In this document: positions 1 through 13,209 of the stretch, in pieces
Layout: each line of letters starts with the position of its first letter
Position numbering within the stretch: the first letter of the stretch is position 1
Translations under genes and position numbers: made by a program
Notes under the pieces: model-generated
Database searches by the model: none
Told to the model about the DNA's origin: nothing
What the model saw: the letters and a program-made list of their open reading frames with translations, nothing else
NCBI GenBank assembly: GCA_003117195.1
Contig: BDSI01000035.1
Coordinates: forward strand, 494,001-558,000
DNA from: Eudorina sp. 2006-703-Eu-15
Taxonomy: Eukaryota > Chlorophyta > Chlorophyceae > Chlamydomonadales > Volvocaceae
Direction of reading: 5' to 3'
DNA: 64,000 nucleotides

Positions 1-1226
1 GCCGCTGGCGTACAGCTGCAGGCAGGATATGTAGGCCTGGTAGACCGACGGCTCGATGTACTGCGACAGGACTTGCACACTGGCGTCGTTTGCGGAGGTG
101 ATGGACGAGGCGCCGCAGTTGGTGGCGCGGTAGGCAGCGGCCTTGGTCTTGGCCTCGGCAAACTGCGGGTATCGATAGAAAGCACACGCGCGCGCGATGT
201 ATGCATGTCGGCAGGCAGTGTAGGTAGGAGGTGAGAGCAAAGGTAGGCTTTTCGAGTTAGATGCCGGCTGGGACAGTTCCGCGCGGGGTCAGATACTGTA
301 GCCGGGCCGCTGGACGGTGTTCATGGAAACGCACGCACGTTGCTTTGGTTCACACCGCACGCACCTGGCTTGCGCTCTGGAAGTAGCGGGATGCGCTGCC
401 ACCGGCGCTGCCGGACCAGCCGAAGCCCTTTGCAGCTGCGTTGAAGGAGGCGGCCGCCCCGGTCGCGGTCGATGTGGCCGTGTCCTGGAGGTACTGCCTG
501 CGGGCACGGGTCCAGCCATGCAGCCATACATACATGTGCGCATCATGTGAGCAATCAAGCAACGAAGCGACGACGGATGATTGTATGTATGCCGTCCTTA
601 GATGATATTACCAGAAATAAATGCATCGATAGGTTATAAGAATGTATGAAACGATGAGGTTGGTCATTACTGTAGTATTCAAATCCGCTGTGCCTGATGG
701 AACTAATGAGGAATATCCTGGCCCGAAGGCAGAACGCGCAATTTAGACCAGAAAAAGCAGGAAGGCAGGCTCGATGTTGTTGTTTTGCGTACAGACTGTC
801 CGTTGGTCGGTTGTTAGAGTGGTTGAGTGCTTATTGCTCGCTTGTTGGGCGCAGTTTGGCGCGGCGACTTGCATACATAGCGCATACATTCAAACATGTG
901 CACAACACAGCAGTTATCAGGCACCAGCAGAAGCAGTTAGCAACTAGATTGCCTTGCTTCGCTAAACCCTGCTCAACTCACTCGTAATTATAACTCGAGT
1001 AATCAGAGCATGCCGACTGATGCGCCTGTAGGTATGACGATGTTGAGGAGGACATCCGGTAGATGTTGTAGACGCCCGCGCTTAACACGGCCTGGCAGGC
1101 AGCGCCCGCGGTGCCATCCTGAGCCAGGGCAGGGCTGCAAATAAAATACGCAGCCGTGACAACAAGTAGCAGAGCGTGCGGCAGCAGCAGCCTGGCTGCT
1201 TGATTTCTGGCGGCGGTAGTTGGCAT
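1..1226 (-). CDS. secreted protein of unknown function, 3' end outside window
   Basis: I do not recognise this gene. Three exons join in phase: complement of 982-1226, 365-497 and 162 down to the window edge. Each intron runs from GT to AG. The protein starts MPTTAARNQAARLLLPHALL and continues with a hydrophobic stretch ending in SPALAQ, a clear signal peptide with cleavage near residue 36. So it is predicted to enter the secretory pathway (wall, matrix or lysosome-like vacuole). The mature part is rich in Ser, Thr, Ala, Tyr and Gln. It has spaced single cysteines (in GAACQAV, QSACSDY, ATNCGAS and YISCLQL) that could form disulfides. No membrane segment follows the signal. The visible part is about 180 residues and the stop codon lies beyond base 1. 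The exon structure is well supported; the function is unknown. Confidence 0.7.
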
Positions 1227-4200
1227 CCTAGCGGTTGATCACGAAATGAGGAAGGACGCAGCAGCTTATTCGCAGCACAGACTGAAATTTACTGGCTGGT
1301 GATTGTTCAGCTGGATACGTATTTTATGATAAAAAACTGCTCGTTCACTGGTGAATGCACGTTGCAAAAGTAAATACTAACCGTATGGCAAGCAACATGG
1401 AAGAATACAGATAATGTGGAAGGCTTTGATTGTAATGTGCTGACCAAAATTGCACCTATTTATATTATAATCCATACCGTTTAGTAGAGTTCCTGGATCT
1501 CGTTAGGTAGGTCGTTCAGTCGGTCGCAGCAGTACGCGCCCATGCAGCCAGTGTCGGAAATGTACACCAGGGTGACCGAAGTAGAAACGAAAAGATTTGC
1601 TCTTCTAACCGGTGCATGGTGACGAGAGCCCATGAGACATCGATCCGGCGAGCTAGAGGCACTTCATTTCGGCATTTCATACATACGTACGTACATCGAA
1701 TCGTGTATCGCCTAGAAGTGGAAGTTCGTTGGAATAGCAGCCGTGCGAGGCAAGCAACCCCGACCTCTAACATATCCAGTTAGTACCACCAAAATAATAT
1801 TACGTATGTCCCAAGGACGACGTGCATAAGCATGCAGTTAGGCGAGCCGCTGCCGCGCGCCCGCGCGCCCGACGCGGCACGTTGACACACGCACGGGCAC
1901 GCATTCCTGAAGCTGCGAAAGTGTACCGCTGCGTGGCTGGTCCCTCGCTCGGTAACCAGTAAATTACTTACAACCGCACCGACCCACATTATTATTGCAC
2001 GGCCCGGTCAGCATCACGCACGCAGGTCACCGACCACGAATTAGCAGTTGTCATACGTAATAATCACACAGGTATACCTCCACAGTCCACAGCTCCACAC
2101 GCACCCATCGATCATAGCAAGAAGCCTTGCGCGGTCCGTTGGAATATGCATGTATACTCGAGTTTCCCAGACGTACGTGTGTACATGCAGCTGCTGCGTC
2201 GCATCATCATGAACCTCCATATCCCATGTTCCCATCCATGCGCGCGGTACAGTACCTCCCGCGCGAGGCCTGCGCACCCCACGCACACACCCCTGCACCA
2301 GCAGCCTACACCAGGCTGCACCTACCGGCCTCGCTGCACCATCCAAGCTGGTGGGCTCCATCCTCTGCCGAATGGCATGGTTTAGATGAATGTGGCAGTG
2401 AGCTGTTGCTGGTGTATGTATGTATACGGTGCGGCTTTATTTCGGTGCGCACGGTGAAGGTCATGTGTAATAACGCGTGCATGGATGAATGAACGTTACA
2501 GCGGACCCCAGAGGGATCACCGGTGTATACCAGGGAAAGCCCCAGCAGGCCCACCGCCAAGGCGGCAAGACACCTCCACACCTCAACGCCGCACCCAAAA
2601 ACACACCGGGCCATGACCCCACCCATGCATGTCGGCGCGGTTTCCAGGAGAGGCAATCCTGGCGCGCTGGTAATAACCTGGTGTGTTGGCCGGTATGGCT
2701 GCATGACCCCCGCGGGTGATGGAGGATGGGTGCGGAGTCCTTGGTAGGAGTTCATGAGATGAGGCACCTACGAGCTATCTGGGCCCGTTGGAACACCCGG
2801 TCGGGATACGGATCCACCTTGTGAAGGTTATTACAATGCATGTAGTAGTAGTACCGTTACAGTGTGGATAGACTTCCGGGCCCTGTATGTAGGACACCTT
2901 CAACCATCATCACACCGACCCTACGTCATACAAACCGAGGGTCCAAGGCGGTTGACCCTGCCAACCAAGGATCCCACCTCATCCATTCACCCGCACATCC
3001 GTAGAGACAGAGGGTTCAGCAATCGCCACCGATCTAGCGTGCGAATCTCAATCCATCATCAACTGTAATCTCCACATCTCAGCAGCAACTAGATAGCCAT
3101 AATCTCATGCTCCCGAATAATGTCGGGGGTCACCCTGCGTGCGTGGGACTCGAACCAAGGACCTTAAACCACCTCACCGCGGTAGTGTCACCTGACCTGA
3201 CCTGACAATGCATGTATGTAGGCCTCAGCACCGCTGGCAACGGCCCGCGCGCATCAGTTCAGGCTCGCCTGCTCGACCCGGCTCGACTTCATACGTACCC
3301 GTCACCACGCATCTTGGATATGCAAAGAGGAGCACAGGCTATAATTCAAGGACTGGTGATATACGGGCACATATATACCTGTGTGTTCGATCAGGGGTTT
3401 GATGATGAGAACCGCATCGCAGCAGCCTCGCTCTTTATTGCGTTCCACCGTCAACCGTTCATTACTACCCCTCGTGGAAACGAAAAGCCGCTCCTATTGT
3501 TTTCGGTACGCGGCGTCTCAGCCAAACGTAAGTATGTGGGTCGGTTTTTAAAACCGCGCTGCGCTTCCGTAAGTACAGCAGCAGCTGCAACGAGTGGACG
3601 GAACATGTGTCGCGATCCCGTCCATCCGGGAGCACGCGAGAGTGATCGATCGATGCAGCTAGCAGCCGCATCGTAGTAGTAAGCGTTACAAGGTGGACCC
3701 GAGTCCCGACCGGGTGTTGCGTGGCACCGTGTTTGCCGCCGCCGAGGTCTGGGGGCAGGGATGGTGAGGCATCGGGCCTACCTACCTACCTTGCTGGCTC
3801 CTCCCGCCACGCCATCCAACTCTCAAGATGCTATGGATGACTTTGTCCGGGTGACAGCGAACATACGACCGCGCGACGATGATGGACCGCACGCACGATG
3901 CAGTGTTTGTTTAAGTCCGGAGGGATGGACAGTCCACCGATCGATTGACGCAGATATAGGAACATACATCGATACCCCATGTACGTATGTGACGCGCGCC
4001 TGGATGGTGCGAAGGAAGCTGACGGGGCGCGCGCGGGGCGCGCGGCACAGTTGCGGAATGCTTGAGGGCCGTTTGGCCGAATGGTTTCGTATAGAGGCTA
4101 TGTCTGTATGTGGGCGGTCCCAACCAACGCTAGCAGTGGGCCGTGCGTGGGCCCCCGCTGTAACTACGTACCTTAACCTTTCTGGCGGAGACATGCATAT

Positions 4201-4972
4201 ATAATGCGTGATGCAGTGGGGGATGGGTACTCTCGTGCCATGTAGGTTCGATGGGTTTGGCTGTTTGTCGAACCCGCACCCTCTTGACCAGGGTGACGCG
4301 ACGTTGACGGTTGACCAACAAACAGCCGGCCCTACCTGGCTTGTGGCGCCAAGGCTCTCTCGGCTTGAAACTGCTTCGTGCGTTATGGAATTAGCGTCAA
4401 ATGAAGTACCCTCATTGTAACATGAAGCGTCATGCAGTGTCCACACGGCTCCTGACTACCGTTACACAAAAGGACAACACCAGGCTGTGGACTAACAGGT
4501 TCTCATCGTTACTATAATTAATTATCTGCAAGTTCCGTAGGGGACTTATTCAAGCTCAAGGACGCTGCCAAGTGGATAGTCGCTTGGATGGATAGATGGA
4601 GAAAACCCCACCGACCAGACCTTCAAACTGCCATTGTTGATTGTAACATTATTGTTTAAAGAGAAGAACAATAAAGAACGATAATGCTATAGTGAAGGAA
4701 TGACGTGCGTTCCGTCGTACAATAAAGAGTTTCTTACAGCGTTCGCTTCTTTATATCTGTGTTTCCATGATATATCAGGCTGTAACCTAACTGACAAAAA
4801 GCCTCCGACTTACCTTACCACCTTAGTCGAAGGAGCGCCGTATATGCTTGCAGTCTGAACGCGTTGGCACATCACAATGCGTTTGCAAACTTTCTGGACT
4901 ATGAAAATTACAACCTGCATCAGTTGATTGTGTCACCGCAAGGAAGCAGGAGGTCGACACCTATCCTCAACC
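1227..4972. other. gene-poor stretch with repeat remnants
   Basis: I found no chain of exons that keeps phase here. The open frames are short, change strand and lack codon bias. The stretch contains the LINE 3' fragment at 2486-2625, a tRNA-like block near 3135-3170 and an AT-richer section at 4480-4960. That last section lies directly upstream of the ATG at 4973 and probably contains the promoter and 5' untranslated region of the coiled-coil gene. No clear TATA box stands out. Confidence 0.5.
2486..2625 (-). mobile_element. LINE 3'-end fragment, copy 1
   Basis: Read on the minus strand, this segment is clearly similar to the 3' end of the copy at 38818-38960. Both contain the block GCGGCGTTGAGGTGTGGAGG, and both end in GGGGTCCGCTGTAACG followed by a TTCATTCA tail. 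A short tetranucleotide tail with heavy 5' truncation is usual for non-LTR retrotransposons (LINEs). No coding part is left. The upstream end at about 2625 is where the similarity fades, so it is approximate. Confidence 0.6.
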
Positions 4973-7900
4973 ATGGCGGACCTGGACGTGTCACAGCTTG
5001 AGGCGATTACTCCAAATGTCACCAATCAACTCCATGTGAGCCTTCTTTCAACTTTGGAAGGTTTCTTGGTGTGCATGCATGGCGACCCTGAAACTGTCCT
5101 CACAGCTGCGGCGCACAACTTTAAGTTGGAATATGCCGCTAGAATTGAAGGGTCTTCGAAGGCGCTTTCTGCCCGGCAGGGTTTCGGATAGACGCTGCGC
5201 TTATCCCCCCGGCCCCCTGGGTGTCCTCCGCATATGGGCCCATGGCCCGCCGGCATCCCCCGAACAGCTCAACCCCGTTCCTCGATGCCTCGCTTACGCC
5301 ATGCCCACTGTGTATCTTCCCCATCAATCACGGTGGTCCAGCTCTTGCTCCTGCCACAATCAACTCGACGCGACCATCCCAGCCCCATCTCTCACCACCT
5401 CACCACCACCCTCATCCCGTCCCCGGCCCGGCGACCTCTCAGGCCTTCAACAGCCAGGTGGTTGCCCACCTCAAGAACTACAAACCGGAGGTCGGGCGCA
5501 TCTACGACCGGCTGGGCGAGCTGGCGGTGACCGATGAGCGGCTGGAGGGGCACCTCAAGGCGCTGGAGGTGGGCGGGCGGGCCGGGGACCGGAGGAGCGG
5601 AAGCTCGGGCTCGGGCTTGGGCTTGTACGGGTGCCTGGCCGGGGGGCCCCATCGCGCCACCTTGCGGCCCGGATGTCCGGTCTGAGGTCATGGCAGCTCT
5701 GTCCATGGCGTAGCAGGCCAGCTGGAGCGGGGCGGTGGAGGGGCGGTGGAGGGGCGGTGGAGGGGCTGGACGCCGTTTGCGGCTGTGGGTAGTGCTGGGG
5801 AGGCTGTTCTCGGCGCCGACAGGACTCGCCGCGCTGTGTCCGGTCTGGGCGGGGTCGGGGTCGGGGTCGTGGCCGAGAGGGGGACCATCTACACGGCTCC
5901 GTTGTGGGGTGCGGCCCCCTGCCCGTATCGCTCACGCGCGTGCTGTCCATGGGCACGGGATGGGCGGAACGGACGGATGGGCCCGGATGGGTCGATCTCA
6001 GCGTGCGGTCGGTGCAGTCGGAGACCGGCACTCGCGGGGGGCAGAAGGGGGGCCCCGCATCGGCACTCGCGGGGGGCAGGAGGACACCGCCTTCCAGCCT
6101 TGGGGGCGTTGGCGGACGGCGTTGGCAGCTCGCGGAGCGGTTAAGAGGGCGGCCGAGAGGGATAGGGTACCTGGAACGTGGGTGGCAAAGGGCTGAGGGG
6201 GCAGGCGGCCGGTGGGGCAGCACCGGTACCCGTGCTTCTGGGACAGCCCTCCCCCTCCCCCTTTCCGGCACACAGCGCCTCCATGACCCCATCTCTTGAC
6301 GGGAGCAGCGGTCGCTCCGGGCAGGGAATGGGTGGGTCTTGGATGTGGACCAGCGCGCGGCGGTCTACCTGGGGTCACAGGGAGCGACACGCGGATGGGC
6401 CCAACACACGGGGCGGGGAGGGAGGGGGGGCGCCGTCGCGCCTGACTGGAAAAGAAACTACGCGGCCGTTGGGTGACGAGGTGTGTGTCGCGGGGGGCGA
6501 GGGTGGGCGGCAGAGCCGTGAGGTCGGGCACTGCATAACATTGATATAATTGATGGCTTTAGCTGGGACGGCCCCAAGAGTCGACCGCCCGCCCCCCCTG
6601 CCCCGAGAACAGCATCCGCACCTACCGAATGGGCCGCTACCTTACCTCCCGCACACTGTCCCAACTGCCCGCAGTCCGATGTCAACCGAAACAACGACCA
6701 GGCGCTCTCCAACCACAACTCCCTGTCGGATCGGCTGGCCAAGGTGGAGCAGCTGCTGTCGGCGCTGCCCTCCTGGAAGGATGACCTGGTGGGTCCGTCG
6801 GTGGGGGTTGGGGGATTCGAACCCGGGAGGCCCTGGCCATACCTCCCGCGCCGCGTCTCCCTCTCCGCCTCCGACCCCGACCACTCTGTCGCGGCTGCTA
6901 GCTGCAGCGTGTATGCTGTTGATGATATGCCTTTACTCCTCTTCATCGTTCCCTGATCTCTTCCCGAGGATGGACTTTGGTTCCTTCCAGATCTGGGTTT
7001 CAATGGCATCGCTCCCTATCCTGACTTCCGCACATCGCGCTTCACTGATGCGTGATGCCCCCCGCGGCGCAGGTCAGCCGCATCGAGAACCTGACGCGGG
7101 AGACCCGCGCCAAGCACGAGGCGGCCGCCTCCCGAACCACCGTGCTGGAAGACTCCCTCAACTCGCACGTCGCGGTGCGGCACCGTGGTTACGTCGTGAC
7201 GGGGTGTAACGGATAACGGAACGCCGGACCGCGCCGTCGGTAGCTCGGCACACCCCCTCGCTTCCTGCCCGTCACCCGTACCCCGATCAACCCGCCGAAC
7301 ACAATTTTACCCGGCTCCACCGTGAGGCGAGCCACAGGCTAGCACGGTCCGCACAGCCCCTGCACATTACGCACAGCTGCCCGCCAAATAACACACACAA
7401 ACACGGCCCCACGGTTATGGGTGGGCTTCTCATTCAACACACGGCCCCAAATCGACAGCGTTCTTCCGACACCCCAGCCTTTTATTTACTACATGGGTCG
7501 GGCAACGGGTATATTACATACGCATACGGGCAAACTATTGGGCGCTACTCGGCCCCTCACATGTCACGCACTCCTGTTCTGCCCTCCTAAGACACACACA
7601 CACACACACAGCCCCGAATCCTTCTATTCCCGCGGCTCGGTTCTCAACAGAATCGCACCCGTCCCCCCGCAGGCCACCCGCGAGCGCCTGGACATGTTGA
7701 CCACCGTGGCCCGCACCGCCTCCGAGGCTCGCGCGCAGCAGCAGGAGCGCATCGACGAGATGGACACGGAGCTGCGGCGGCTGAGGGAGTACACGGAGAA
7801 GGAGTTCAACGACTGCAAGATACGGCTGCGACGTGAGCGGGATGGGCGGTCTGGTGGGGAAGGAGGGGTTTGCCGGGGTAGGGTTGGGGGGATGAGGGCA

Positions 7901-10900
7901 GGGCCGGCCTGATGGATGATGTCGGCGCTGCTGGAGGTACAGATGAGGTACAGATGAGGTACAGATGAGGTACAGATGAGGTACAGATGAGGTACAGATG
8001 AGGTACAGATGAGGTACAGATGAGGTACAGATGAGGTACAATACTCTTTCGCGCTGTCAACATTGCGGTGCTCCGCAAAGGCAGCCCCGTCTGCTCCTCC
8101 TCCCCGCTCTCCCACCTGAACCTGCATCACCTCTTCCTCCCCCGCCGCCGCCAGGTCACGACGAGCAGCACGTGATGGCGAGCGGCAAGATGGCGGAGCA
8201 CGGCGGTGTCCTCACCAGCCACAAGATCGAGCTGGCCCGCCTCAAGGACGCCTCCGACCAGCACAACCGGCAGCTGGAGAACCTGGCCAGGGGGCTGGAC
8301 AAGCTGCACGACATTGCGGCGGGGCTGGGACAGTGAGTGGGGGGAGGCGCGGGGAGGGAGGAAAGGGGACGGAAGGGGGAGGAGGGCGGTGTGTGGGAGG
8401 AGGTAGGTGCGGATGAAGGGAAAACCGGCCCGGGAGGAGGTGGCGGATAAGGGAGAGGCCAAGTGTGTGCGTGGGTGCGTGTGGGCAAGGGCTCCCCGTG
8501 CTGCTGCGGTTTGATGCGTACTGCCGAGCCTCCACCCCGCGGCGCTACCGTAACCCCACCCCACCCCGCCCCACCCCATTGCGCGGTGCTGCAGGGAGGT
8601 GAACCTGATGAAACGCGGCATGGCGGCCACGGACGGCGCTCTGGCGACCTTGGAGGCCAAGGTGCTATCCTCGGACGCGGAGGCGCAGCAGCGGCTCAAG
8701 TCGCTGGAGGAGGCCCGGCACATCCTGTTCCAGTTCCGGGACGAGACGCGGCAGAACGTGGAGCGCATCGACAAGAGCGCGGAGATCATGACGGACAGGG
8801 TGCAGGTGGGGGGCTGGGGGCCGGCGGGCCAGGGCGCAGGTGGGGGCCGGCGGGCCAGGGCGCAGGCGCGCAGCCTCGCGAGGTGCACACTGATGTGCTT
8901 GGGTGCTTCCCTCTGACTCGCCCTCCGCCTGTGCGGTCTTAAGCTCGCCCCACACTCCCCTAGGGATTATGACCGGACCGGACCGGACCGGACCCATCTG
9001 AGTTTTGCACCTCGGCCCACGCCACCCGCCCGATCCACCCAAACGCCTCCCCCGTACCTGACCCAATGCTGCGGGCCCCAGACGTCCTTGACATTACGTC
9101 CAACCCAACCCCATCCACCCTACACCCCGTCCCAACCCAACCGCGCCCACCCCCGCCCTCCCCCTCCCCAGATGTTGGACATCAAGGTGGAGACGGGGCC
9201 CCCGGGTCTGTGGAAGATGGCCTCCCAGGTGGCGGCGCATGAGGACGAGCTAGCGTCCATGAGGACGGGGCTGGCGGCGGCCAAGGTGCGGCACCAGGGG
9301 GGAAGGAGGGGGGAGGGGGGAGGGGGGGAGGGCGGTGCATGATGAGGGGGTTTGAATGGTGTGGGGCGGCATGGCGAGGAGGTAAAGAGCCCGTTTTGGC
9401 TGGCTGGCAAACCTACTAACCGATGAAGCATCGGGTTGGGCTGGGCTGGGTGGGTCCGGTTGCGTGGCGTGGTGGTCACCGTCGCTGCGTCACTGTCGTG
9501 GCCGTGGTCGTTATTCGTTATTCGTTTCTTCGCGGTTTCGGCGCCACCGGTTCGCGTGATGCAACCCCGACCCAACCCCCAACCCTATCCCCGGCCCTAG
9601 TTTGCGTTTGCCTACCAACTCCCTATACCCCGGACCCAACCTCCGGAACCCCAACTGACCCTCGGTCCCGCCTACACCCCGCGGCCTCCTAACCCTACCC
9701 CGCCCCCCCCGCTCCCCCCGCTGCCCCCGCTGCCCCCGCTGCCCCCGCTGCCCCCGCTCCCCCCGCCCAGTCCACCAACGAGGAGCTCACCCGGCGGATG
9801 GACGACGTGCTGGCGGGTCTGTCCCACCAGCGGGACATGGCCACGCAGCTGCGGGAGGAGTGCCGCATGCTGGGCGACAGGCTGGTGGGTGTCCAGGAGG
9901 GGCTCCAGGGGGGGCCTACCGGGCGACGTTTCGCGGTTTCGCTGTCTTGATTCGTATTAGCGGGGTCAGGGGGGAGGGCTCCAGGGATGGGTTATTACGA
10001 GAATCAAGCCCGGAACAACCCCGGGTGCGCTCAATGGCGGTGCTGGGCGGCTGTTGGGTCGGGTGGGGCCACGCTGTTGGGGTTGGTGTTCGGGCACTGG
10101 TGTCAGTCGGGGTGCTTGTCTGTCTGCCTTGTAACTCGGTGCCTTGGGTACGATATTGTACGGCAGACTACGGAGGCGGCGCGGGCGCAGCAGTACACCG
10201 ACGACCGGCTGGACCCCCTGGCGCGGCGGTACGAACTTGAGGCGCTGAAGAAAACGGTGGACTCGGGGTTCGAGCGGCTGGAGGTGTGTGTGTGTGGGGG
10301 GGGTGTGTGGGGGGGATGTGTATGTGTGTGTGTGGGGGGGAGATATGGGATGTGTGGGTGGGTGTGGGGGCAGAGGTGCGGGTGTGTGTGAGGGGGAGGG
10401 GCAGGGTGGGGAGGGTAGGTAGGGTGCCGTAGTGGGTGGTTGGGGTTATAAAGGGGCGTGGACGCGCTGGCGGTGTGTGCCATGTCACGGGTCGGGTCGT
10501 GGGGTTCAGTCAAGTGCACGTGAGGTGCTCTTGGTGCGCCAGGGTGGCGCCTGCTTGCAGTCCAGTCAGGACGGTGTGCTCAGATAGCTCTACGCCCCGC
10601 CCCCAGCTGAGGCCTGCAACCCTCCCTCATCCATCGAATCTACATCCGACCGCCGGTGCAGCCTGTACCGCCCACCAGTGAGCCGGTGTCCTCCTCTCAT
10701 CCAACCCGAACCGCCCCCGCGCTCCATGCTCGTCCCTCCACCCTCCGCCCCTAAACCCCCAACCCTCCCCCCAACGCCAACAACACCCACCCGCTTGTTT
10801 TGCTTGATCCCCAAAACCTCTAAATTTTTCGCAACCCCCCCAGAACTCACTGGCGGGCAGCGGCGAGAGGGTCAAATTCGAACTACTACACGACGAGACC

Positions 10901-13164
10901 GCCCAGGTACGGATGCAGTACCGTCATGTACGGCACTGTACGATGTCGTCGTACCACCACTTACAGTAGTACCCGGCCGAACTGTGTTTCCGGCCGCACC
11001 GGCGCCAGGACTCCGGTGTGCCAAAGCGTGTTTATGCCCCTCCCCCACTTGCCGCATCCCCGAGCAGACTGCCTTTGTCCCTCAACGTTAGTGCAAGTTA
11101 GTGCATCCGTAATTTTCCCTGCCGTGCAAGCACGCGGCTTCCCCTCATTCCTTCCTCACCAGTCTTCTCTTTCCCTCGTTCCTTGCCCTAGGTCCCCCTC
11201 GCTGGCCCCCCTCCCCCCCGTGTCTCAAGAACAGCGCCTCCCTCTCCTCCTTCGCATCCCCGCACTTGCATGCAGCCTCCCTGCCTCCCTACTCCGCTCA
11301 TGGCGCCTCCCCGCGCATGACTTCCGCGCATGTCTTCCGATCCCTCAGCTCAGTATAATGAGTTATGTTGGGTGTGCCCGGGTTCGTTCTTCGGGTTTAT
11401 TTCTTTTCTCAATGTAACCCTCAGCTCCACATCCTCATCCCCGCCGCGCCCTTCCTGCACCTCCACCGCCCTGCTGACAACCCCCGCCCGCACACCCCAC
11501 ACCCCACACCCCACACCCCCCGCGGCTCCCCTCTCCCGCCCCCAGGTGGGCACAATCCGCGAGTACATGGTGGAGGTGGAGCGGCGAAACTCCGCGCTGT
11601 CGGAGCGCGTGATGCAGCTGGAGGCGGGGCTGGCGGGGGAGAGCGAGCGGAGCAGGTCGGTGGCGGCGGTCACTCGGGAGCTCAGGTCGGCCATCGACGG
11701 CATGCTGTGTACGAGCCAGGTGGGGGGAAGGGGTTGTGGGGTGGGAGGGGGGAGGTGGGAGGGGTGGGAGGGGGGTGAGGGAGGGGTTGTGGGGAGGGGT
11801 TGTGGGGAGGGAGGGGGAGGGGTGACGTGTCGCGGTTTCGCTGTCGTGATGGATAAAAGGGGGGATGGGCGGAGAGAAGGCGGCGCCTCCCGGAGGGAAG
11901 GGTGGTAGATGGGCGTTCCCGCACGACGGCTGTTGAGCGAGTTTTGTGTCTCCGTGTACGATGTACGATGTACGACACCGCTCTCAGGCTTGGGCAAGCC
12001 GCTTGCCTCTTCTGTGTTTGGCTTGCCGCCTTGACACGGGCACGTCACGGGCGGAGCACGGGCAAAGCACTTGCAAAGCGCTGGCATAGCCGCGGGCAAA
12101 GCACTTGCAAAGCGCTGGCATAGCCACGGGCAAAGCACGGGCAGAGCACGGGCAGAGCACGGGCGAGTGAGTGCTTGATCGCTTGCCGTGTGGTACCGTA
12201 TCCAAGAATCCAACCACCCGGCGCGCGCTCGCGCATATGCGTTTGCTATAACCTCAGGCGGACCTGGCCCGGCTGCGAGCCACCATGTCGTCCCTTCACG
12301 AGGAGTACGCGGAGATGTCCAAGAAGGCGCGGAGGGCGGGGCTGCTGACGGTGTCACAGGTGGGGGAGGCTGGACTGGGCGGGGGTTGAGGTGCGGTCGG
12401 GCGGGCGGGTGAGGTGAGGTGAGGTGAGGTGAGGTGAGGTGAGGTGAGGTGAGGTGAGGTGAGGTGAGGTGAGGTGAGGTGAGGTGAGGTGAGGTGAGGT
12501 GAGGTGAGGTGAGGTGAGGTGAGGTGAGGTGAGGTGGTTCAAGGGCACCGGACCGTTGCCTGGTACCCAGGAGGTGGATTTGGCCGGCGCTTGCGTTACT
12601 GGATTTGGCGACGACGCGTGGGTTTGGCCGGCGCGTGGCGGCGCGCGCCGCGGTGTCCAGTTCAACCTTGGATAGCGGAAGGCAGAGGGCCGCAGCGGCC
12701 TGCAGCCTCTGCCTGGAGGTGGGAGGTGGGAGGTGGGAGGTGGGAGGTGGGAGGTGGGAGGTGGGAGGTGGGAGGTGGGAGGTGGGAGGTGGGAGGTGGG
12801 AGGTGGGAGGTGGGAGGGGCGTGCAGGTGCCAGCTGAGAGCTTGTGTTCTCCGAGCTCGCCGGGTTTGAGGCCCTGGTCGGCTGTTAGGGGCTGCTCGGG
12901 TGGGGCTGGCACCCACCCTCTGTTAGTCACGTGGGTCGGGCGCGCAGCATTAAGGCTGATGGGACCTGTAACACCCCCCCCACCCACCCGAAGCTGTGTT
13001 TGCCCCTCTACTCTCCTCACGCCCCGCAGGTGGAGGACATCATCGATATGCGGCTGAACGGCCCCGTCCTGGACTCCATCATCGCCAAGAAGGTGAGACC
13101 CCGCGGCGAAGGCAGCAGCCGCCGCAAGGATGGCAGCATCAACAGCGGCGGCGGAAGCAGCAGA

Positions 13165-13209
<45 letters not shown>

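Noticed and set aside
3135..3170. tRNA-like block with GGTTCGAGTCC on the minus strand
   Set aside because: The B-box matches the consensus, but the T-stem pairs for only about two bases and no acceptor or anticodon arm can be folded. It is at most a tRNA-derived repeat remnant.
6810..6835. GATTCGAACCCGGG resembling a tRNA T-arm
   Set aside because: Only the loop and three stem pairs fit. It lies 20 bp after a splice donor, and no full cloverleaf is possible.
7535..8130. Minus-strand frames with repeated CTSSVPHLYL peptide
   Set aside because: These are translations of the 11-bp intronic array at 7934-8041, which stays open in three frames.
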